DNA from: Scolanthus callimorphus
Taxonomy: Eukaryota; Cnidaria; Anthozoa; Actiniaria; Edwardsiidae
Direction of reading: 5' to 3'
DNA: 64,000 nt
Assembly (NCBI GenBank): GCA_033964015.1
Contig: CM066922.1
Location: 698,856 to 762,855 of the forward strand
Position 1 is the stretch's first letter. Each line of letters begins with the position of its first letter. A program made the translations under genes and the position numbers. Shown one piece after another: positions 57,136 to 64,000 of this stretch. The notes under the pieces were generated by a model. The model searched no databases. It was given only the letters and a program-made list of their open reading frames with translations, and had not been told where the DNA came from.

Positions 57136-57780
57136 GACTGAAGCCGCCGCGAAACCTTCGCGCGCTATCAAGCCGTCTGACGTCACAAGCCAGATTTCGC
57201 ATATTTAATGAGGGGATTCGAGGTCGCACTCCGAACACCAAAACAACGATATTGGAGGGCAAAAATATTCACTAAATTCCAAAGCTAGCACAAAACGCAA
57301 CCTGTTTTCCGATTTTACGACTCTGAGACTGTGCGAAAATGATTTAGACCGCGTATAAGGATTTCGCTTCAGTATATCCAAGGATATCCAAGTCAAGAGC
57401 ATAGAAATCACATGTACATTGGTAGGCGGCAGCTGAAAGGTCAGACGCCATCATGATTCCGAAAATGAACGCGTGCAAAAGTTTCGCCAAAAAGGACTGG
57501 AATCTAGGATTTTTTTTTTCTGTTTTCGCAAATGGTACAAACCATCCCACTCGGGTTCGTCCCTCCGGGATGGAAGGACAACCTTTTTAGAAATCCCAGA
57601 TTTTTTCCGAAAATTTTCTGTTCCATTTACGTTCAACCCGGGGCCCCCGGGATTTTTGGCATAATGGTAAACACCCCTTATACTCTTGTATCCATTTTGA
57701 TTGTGAATTTGTTGCATGTAAAAATCATACAATTTGTATTAATCAAGATAAAGTAAATTGTCACTTCTTTTTTAATAAAA
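57136..57780. other. promoter side of copy C and repeat pieces
   Basis: TGACGTCA lies at about 57178, 40 bp before the copy C start codon, and could be a promoter element. Near 57640 CCCGGGGCCCCCGGG is a short palindrome. No gene was recognised. Confidence 0.4.
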
Positions 57781-57781
57781 G

Positions 57782-57919
57782 CACGGGCGGATCCAGAATG
57801 TTTTTGAGAGGCAGTCCAACGTAATTATTTAAACTGATAAATTCCAAACGTTATCCTATACAATCGATGAAATTACCATAGAGGGGGGCATGGTTGGCGT
57901 CCCTCTAAATCCGCCCCTG
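57782..57919. mobile_element. short hAT-type MITE
   Basis: It begins CACGGGCGGATCCAGA and, reversed from the right, CAGGGGCGGATTTAGAGGG. CAGGGGCGGAT is a familiar hAT terminus. No clear 8-bp duplication remains. It is 138 bp long and non-coding. Confidence 0.7.
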
Positions 57920-59574
57920 AAAACTATTGATTAAAACTATTTTTGGTAGCAAAAAATTTCCCCCAGTTCTCCTAACACTGATACCACAAATTCCAGATGT
58001 TGTTGCTGTGCATCTGCTTGCGATTTTAGAAGAGCTCCTAAAACTCTGCCGTCGTTCTCCTCAGATTGTTTTAGCGGAGCTCCTTGCGGCGGCCGAAGCC
58101 CGCCGCAGAGCGGAGCACCATACCTAAGAAAACAGCGTCAAAAAAGCAGATAATCGCAAAATATAACTGATAACTCCAATTGGGTAGCTTATGCAATTTG
58201 CTAGGGATCGATCCGATTTTTGGACGTCTCAGCAAGTCCCGGATGTGTACGAGTTCGTGAAGGGATACGTCACAATAGCCCTATTGTGACGTCAAGCATG
58301 CTCAACTAACGGGGGAGGGGCACCTTGTCAAGTTTTGCAGCCGACAGGGCTGTTAGCGGCTGAAAAAAAAAGCCAGCCTACAATAATTATTCAGAGGAGA
58401 AATACATGAACAAAAAGCGATAAATACAAGCATTTGACTCCTGAAATTCTTCCAGTTTCCAAAAAAAGCAAATATTCCTGTAGTTCCTGCTCGAATTGAT
58501 TTGTGTTGATTGTGCTGTGAGTGTGAAGTACGAAGTCGAAGAGCTACAACTACAAGTACAATAGCACGCGAGAGAAAACGCAAACAACGACCACAAACCT
58601 ATTTTGAAGGTAGGTACTTAAACTTTGTAGCTAGTGTATAAAAGTGGCATTTAGTAGTAATCATTTTTAACTATCGCAAACTTTCATTCGAGTTTTGTTC
58701 TTGTTTTTCGCGCTTTTGCGGCTGTTTTTCACGGCTCGCTACGCTAGTTTGAAAAAGATGAAAGCTGAATGAGACTAACTTATATAGCAGCCGCTCGGGA
58801 GATTTGTCGTTTTTACACGCTAAACTATTGTCTTAAGCTTTTTTTTTATCAGAATACCATATTTTCTAGTGATTTAGAATTGCTGACAATGGGATGGCTG
58901 CCGTGGCTGTGTTTATCCTTTGGCGGGGAGACTCGGGAGAAAGTGATATTATAAACTGTCATGGCAGCCATCTTGTTGAGCTCGCGAGCTTTGGTCATCA
59001 AAAGGGCACAAATCAGTGCGAATCACTAAAAGGCATTCGCCATGGGGTTCCAATCTTCAGAGATAGATAATGGTACAATGATTCTTGAATTCTCTAATGT
59101 AACTAAGCGATTTATTCTTAAAATGAGACCCTTTTTCGACTTCTCAATTTGGTTCGGCTACAACGAGTTTTTCCCGAGTTTTTTCACTTAAGATTGATTT
59201 AAGGAGGGCCAATTTATAAAACTCTTGTGTTTAATTTAATTTTGTAGAAATTCCCAAGATGTATTCCTGGCTGCAGGGGATGCTTCACAGAGTATTTCAC
59301 ATATAACAGGCAAGTGGATATCTACCCAGGAATAATTATCAGCTCTCTCTATCGGTTAGTTTATGGCATGCTTCTCTGTCGACAGTACACAGAAGGCATG
59401 GACTTCAGATGTGGAAGTAAAGTGGAGATTTTGCTCACAGATACAATTCATAGTCCATATTTAAAATATCAATCAAGGGGATTCAACAAAGAGGATTTTT
59501 TACTTCGAATTTTCATTTCCTTGAAGTTTTGACAGGCCCCTGAAATTGATTTTTTAACATGGTAGTGTATCAAA
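57920..59574. other. no gene; CRE-bearing palindrome
   Basis: ACGTCACAATAG and CTATTGTGACGT (58267-58292) form a palindrome with a 2-bp centre, overlapped by a full TGACGTCA. Several short frames were inspected without recognition. Confidence 0.45.
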
Positions 59575-59584
59575 CACTCCTATC
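59575..59584. repeat. left target duplication of the MULE-like element
   Basis: CACTCCTATC here is repeated exactly at 60371-60380. Confidence 0.9.
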
Positions 59585-60370
59585 CTGCAAGTCCAAAATG
59601 CAGACTGAAAAATGCATACCGGAAAATGCACACCAGGTCTCTTCTCTCAAAAAAACTCAAAAGAACAGTTTTATTTCATCGTTTGATGGAATGGCTAGTA
59701 CATAAAATATTACAACACTGACAAACTGCGGCCAAAGGTAGAAATATGCAGTAAAATAATTTTGAACTGTCAGGATGCCGTTACTATGTAGATGGTTGTT
59801 TTATCTTTTACATCTCAAGGGAGTTTCATTTTCATCTCCGATCTTACACGCAAATTTCAGGAATTTTCCTGAAACGATTTGATACTTTTAGCGCTACTTT
59901 AGCTTACATTTGCCCTTCGCTAATAAGAGAAAATTACAACTACGATCAATATGTTTTAGGTGTCCTTTTGATACAACATATCTATCGGGGATACAGCAGA
60001 GCTGTCAAAACATAAGCCGGCGACCGGGCTCCTTTTTGCCGAATGTGAGAAAAGTTCGAACCATAGAATTTTGTTAAGTGCAGCCTGAAAGCTCACCTCA
60101 TATTCTAAAATAAAATAAAACTGGAATTCTTGAGTCTGAGTCAGATTTGGCTTGGTGAAGAAACTTAACATGTTGCTTTGAAGCTACAAAATTTGCATCA
60201 TGTCAGCCATCAGTTTTTCTTTGCAGCCTGCTAATCTTTATGAGCAGCCGCCTACTTCAAAACATTATATCGGGATATGAAAATCTATCGGGAATGTAAA
60301 TGACTCATATTTGCATTTCTGGTCTGCATTTTCCGGTCTGCATTTTCTGGTATGCATTTTGGACCTGCCG
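59585..60370. mobile_element. MULE-like non-autonomous element, 786 bp
   Basis: It begins CTGCAAGTCCAAAATGCA and ends TGCATTTTGGACCTGCCG. Further ATGCAGAC or ATGCATACC repeats lie inside both ends. The 10-bp duplication on both sides fits Mutator-like elements (9-10 bp). The related arm at 63.5 kb reads straight through the site without the insertion, proving the boundaries. It encodes no protein. Confidence 0.88.
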
Positions 60371-61250
60371 CACTCCTATCATTTATTTTTTAAATGATAT
60401 GTACTTGCCTTCCAATAGAAGGCCACTTTGTGAGGCAGTGGCGTAGCCAGGAATTTCTGAATGCTCTGGATCATCTGCACCTCAAAGCTGGAAATACATC
60501 ACCATTTTGGGAACGAAAAAAAGGAAATGAAATTCTCCCTCGGTATTAGTCTCATTCAAGGTTATAGATTTTTTTGTTATTATCACTTTTATGAATGAAA
60601 AAATATACAGATGACTTGAACGTACTAAAACATACTGTAGCAGGTGGAAAATTTGTATAGAGCATGTGCTCGTCAAAGTGAGGCCAGGCTTGTGAGCTTA
60701 TGCTAGCGTTGCATTCCTGCCAAATGTGTGGGCAGGTTAATTCGTTCTTTGTTTTACTGCATCTGCACGGATTATTTGTTGGGGTCAATACTGCCTAACA
60801 AAAGAAGTTTTGCATGATTGAACGTCCAGAAGTAAAATAAGCCCAATTTTATAATTAAATCAATAATTATTATATGAACATATTCAAGAAACTAGCTTTT
60901 GCACCAGAACCAAGCTTTCTCATGTTCATACTTGCATTGGAACTGACCTATTCTTGCAAGTTTCATCGGCTGAAAAAATCATCTTGGTATATTTTGAGGG
61001 CCGTTTATACCTTCACTCGCCACGAAATCAAGCATTGTCAACTCCTGACGTTCTATATGCAAAACTTCTTTTGTTGGGCGGTCTTGATCCAAAAAATAAA
61101 TCTGTGCCAAGGGACCCTTCATTTTTTATCAGGGAGAGGGGGCTGGTGGAAATGGGGGGGGGGGGGTCACCCAAAAAAATACGGCCTCAAAGGGGGGTCA
61201 CCCCAAAAAATACGCCACTAAAGGGGGGGTCACCCAAAAAAATACAAGCA
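60371..61250 (+). repeat. large inverted repeat, left arm
   Basis: It matches the reverse complement of 62720-63560 in order: GTATC..ACACTCCTATCAT, ACTTGCCT.CC.ATAGAAG.CCACTTTGTGAGG, ATGCTCTGGATC, CGTTGCATTCCTG, TTTGTTTTA.T.CAT, TTTATCAGGGAG, GGCTGGTGGAAATG and the CACCCAAAAAAATAC units. An extra piece (about 60775-61115) and the MULE-like element are absent from the other arm. Confidence 0.85.
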
Positions 61251-61344
61251 CATAACAGGGAGGAAACGAAAAGTTTGTATTTTTTACAGAATGCAATATG
61301 TTTGTTACAATTTTCAACTCGCTTATATGTTTCTAATTTCACTA

Positions 61345-62170
61345 CATACATACATACATAACTTTATTTAAACTCGAATTTCAGAGTAGCTTGTAAAGAA
61401 GCTAATATCTCCAAGTATAACATGAAAACGATCACATAAAAACGATCACATAACAGACGATAATATTTATAGATGCTATAAAGATAATGCAGTCAGTCAT
61501 TTGAAAAAATGACTTTTGAAAGCTTGAGCATAGACTTAAAAGTTGAAAACGTGTGTTCGCCTCTCAAGCGTTCCGGTAGGGAGTTCCAAGTTTTTGCAGC
61601 AAAATATTTAAAAGAGTGTAGCCCATACGTTGTAGTGATAGGCTTAGGAAGTCTGAGTACGTTGCTGCCCCTAAGAGAATAGTTTGTTTTGTGGGTAGCA
61701 AACAGGTCTTTCATATATTGAGGGTGTCTGTGATTGTGAAGACATTTAAAAATAGTAAGCATCATGTTCTGAATTCTTTGATTAAAAAGCGAGATGGTTC
61801 CAGATTTGTCCAACAGTTCGTGATAGGAACATTTATAATTGTTGAAAATAAGTCTTAAGGTCCGCTTGCTAATTGATTCCAGCTTCTCTAACTTTCTCAT
61901 TCCACAAAAGTGCCAGACACTTGAGCAGTTATTAAAATGAGGGAGGATAAAAGCCTTATACAATTTTAGCAGTGTGGCATTATTAATGAGCTTTTTGTTT
62001 CTTATCATTACATTAAGCTGGTTATTGACTTTTTTACAGATATTAATTACTAATATGCTTTTCAAAGCTTAATTTATTGTCAAGTGACATGCCTAGTGGG
62101 TCTATCGAGTCCTCTACAGGGAAGGAGAAGGTGTGGTCAGTGTCACCCAACTCAATACTTAAATAAAATT
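61345..62170 (-). pseudogene. 5'-truncated CR1/Jockey-type LINE, C-terminal end of RT protein
   Basis: The minus frame reads LLKLYKAFILPHFNNCSSVW, KLEKLESISKRTLRLIFNN, YSLRGSNVLRLPKP and TTTYGLHSFKYFAAKTWNSL, the standard tail of CR1/Jockey-like RT proteins. One frameshift near 62047 separates it from LGMSLDNKLSFEKHISN upstream. The 3' end is a (TATG)n run at 61343-61365. It lies between the arms of the inverted repeat. Confidence 0.88.
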
Positions 62171-62174
62171 TCGG

Positions 62175-62700
62175 CGCGCTTTGCACGCATGCAGAATTTA
62201 ACATCTAATATACACTGATAGGCCTGCCGGGTAGTCTCTATCTTTGAAAGAACACACCTTAGGTAAGGGTGAGTTCAATGTTTAGTCATTTCGGCCGCGC
62301 TTCACGCACATGAATAATAATAATTTCTTCATTTGCAAAGCGCATGAAAAATATTACCTAAAGGCTCAGGAGCCCTTCACTAAGGAGCTTTCATATAACC
62401 TATATAATTAGTGTATTTCCTGGGCTCCTGACAAGCTTTGTTTACTATACACAAAAAACCTTCATCTACCCTTTTTCTGAGGCTTGTTTAAATGCGGTTA
62501 TCAAAAGTGGGCGCGCTTCGCACGCAAAGAAAGAATTATGTGACCCCCTCTTTATGTAAAATGTCTTCTACTAGGTCAAATAGGGGACCTGAGGTGGGTG
62601 TCACGAAAACGTTTAATAGTTCTGAGGGGGGATCGGTTCCTTAGCTTTGACAGAAGTAAGAAAAACGTTAAGAAGAATGAGACCGCATCACTCAGGCAAG
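62175..62700. other. no gene; spacer inside the inverted repeat
   Basis: GCGCGCTT(T/C)GCACGCA-like phrases occur near 62173, 62285 and 62509, perhaps a degenerate repeat. Confidence 0.4.
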
Positions 62701-62719
62701 AGTCTATCTTACAGTGCAA

Positions 62720-62729
62720 GCATTTATAA

Positions 62730-62766
<37 letters not shown>

Positions 62767-63560
62767 CAGAAAAAATACATTGGATTTTGGGGGGCCACCT
62801 AAAAAATACGGACATGAAAGGGGGGGCCACCCAAAAAATGCAGGGTCTCCCTTCATTTCCACCAGCCCCCCCCCCCCCTCCCTGATAAATGTAATAAAAC
62901 AAAAAAACTAATTTACCCGGAGCATGAAAATTTGCCAGGAATGCAACGTCTGCACAGACTTGCAAGCTTGCCCTCTTACCTGCGCCAGCATTCATTGTCA
63001 GCGCCGACAAATTTACCACCTGCCCTAAAACATAACATTACATTGAAGATAAGTATAATATGTATGTATTTTTTATTATTATGTATAAATTATTATTGTT
63101 CATTCAAAATATTTTCAAGCTTCTGATTGGCACCACCAGTAAATTCTTGATGGCAAACTGCCTGGCTCTCTCAATAAATTAAAGCCGGGAAATTAATTTT
63201 GAATGGGCAATAAAACAATTAAAAGTTGGCAGAATTGCAGGTAGAATTCCAAGCTTGAAAACCCCCTCTCCCATTCAGAATTTCCAAATGCGCCCGTCCC
63301 CGGGTACATATTTTCTGGAATTGCCCAATTCACGCTACAACCTTGAATAAGCTCAATATCGAGGGAGAATTGAGTATATTTTGGTTCCCAGAATGTAACC
63401 AGATCAGGATCCAGAGCATGCTAGGGACTCCTCACAAAGTGGTCTTCTATCGGTAGGCAAGTGGGGTGGGTGGGGGTGGGGGTGGGGGAATGATAAAACC
63501 CCGTTATTATTGAAAAAAAAAATGATGATAGGAGTGCCTGATACAGGCATAAGATATATA
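62720..63560 (-). repeat. large inverted repeat, right arm, with 34-G run
   Basis: See the left arm. G occupies 62730-62763. This arm carries the empty site of the MULE-like element near 63530, where GCACTCCTATCATCA (reversed) is uninterrupted. Confidence 0.85.
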
Positions 63561-64000
63561 GGGCATAAAAGTACTACTTTTTTGGGGGGGGGGGGGGGTC
63601 AATACTGTTGAAGTTTTATTTTTCATCTTTCCTTCTATGCTTTGTTACCAAATGTTTTATACAATAACATTCCTTTACTAATATCTGATGTGCCAAAAAA
63701 TGAAATTGAAAAAGATAAAATTAACCAATTAGATGATAAAAAGAAATGATTTATTACCCTTGATTTGATGAACTCATTATTTTTGTGCCAAAAACAATGG
63801 TTCCAGTATGTTCAGCTTACTAAAGTATCCACATAGCCATGTATGTTTTACATAAGACTGGTAAATAAAAGATCTGTCTTCAAGGCTCATCAGACTTACC
63901 GGTGTTATCATCTTTCAGTTTCAGTGACACAACAGCAGGCAGAGGTGGCTTTTAGATAGACCATACCATCACACAAGTAAAACATAGTTAGAGCGCTTTT
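63561..64000. repeat. A+T-rich tail with second copy of the 34.8-kb repeat
   Basis: 63740-64000 matches 34790-35200 without the G-rich insertion. A run of about 14 G lies near 63585. The window ends within the repeat. Confidence 0.7.

Noticed and set aside
62576..63019. 147-codon minus frame with poly-Pro
   Set aside because: It is the translation of the 34-G run and repeat arm; no real domain.

Overview
This is eukaryotic DNA: A+T-rich, with spliced gene fragments, many foldback (palindromic) repeats, long poly-G runs, and an almost unbroken mosaic of transposable elements in several stages of decay. The protein families and TIR motifs resemble those I know from cnidarian genomes, so a stony coral or sea anemone is my best guess (inference; no host marker gene was recognised). 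I found no confident single-copy host gene. Nearly everything coding is transposon protein or a relic of one.

Layout. 0.2-7.3 kb: a two-gene DNA transposon I cannot place, with diverged ~150 bp inverted termini that contain both start regions. It has an intact 213-aa + strand ORF and a broken, spliced minus-strand gene whose intron holds a 56-bp minisatellite. 7.85-13.58 kb: an ISL2EU/IS4EU-like transposon with AT duplication and TIRs, carrying a + strand SAP-like/SWIM/YqaJ-nuclease gene and a convergent DDE transposase gene. 15.0-17.1 kb: a small TIR element made of NF-kB-like tandem motifs, then a non-autonomous Helitron that itself carries foldback insertions. 17-21 kb: OB-fold relic and foldback repeats. 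23.1-29.7 kb: a L1/Tx1-type LINE with a 14-bp target duplication, inserted in an intron of an older minus-strand THAP/DDE-family gene, and itself interrupted by a small TIR element and by a second Helitron copy.

30-39 kb: mostly repeats, including a hAT-like element (37.15-38.75) with a nested MITE. 39.2-41.2 kb: a second copy of the THAP/DDE family. 43.2-45.1 kb: foldback MITE, a second fragment of the 3-6 kb gene family, and a zinc-finger-like exon. 46.8-51.0 kb: a decayed DIRS/Ngaro-type tyrosine-recombinase retrotransposon (SGNH hydrolase, gag, RT/RNase H, YR). 51.9-57.1 kb: the best copy of the THAP/DDE family, six exons reconstructed, killed by two nonsense codons. 57.8-64 kb: hAT-like MITE, MULE-like element with 10-bp duplication, and a large inverted repeat enclosing a truncated CR1/Jockey-type LINE tail.

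The strongest evidence is internal: nested insertions whose removal restores reading frames, and paralogous copies in the same window that show the empty site. The best candidates for something undescribed are the 0.2-7.3 kb two-gene transposon and the THAP/DDE family.
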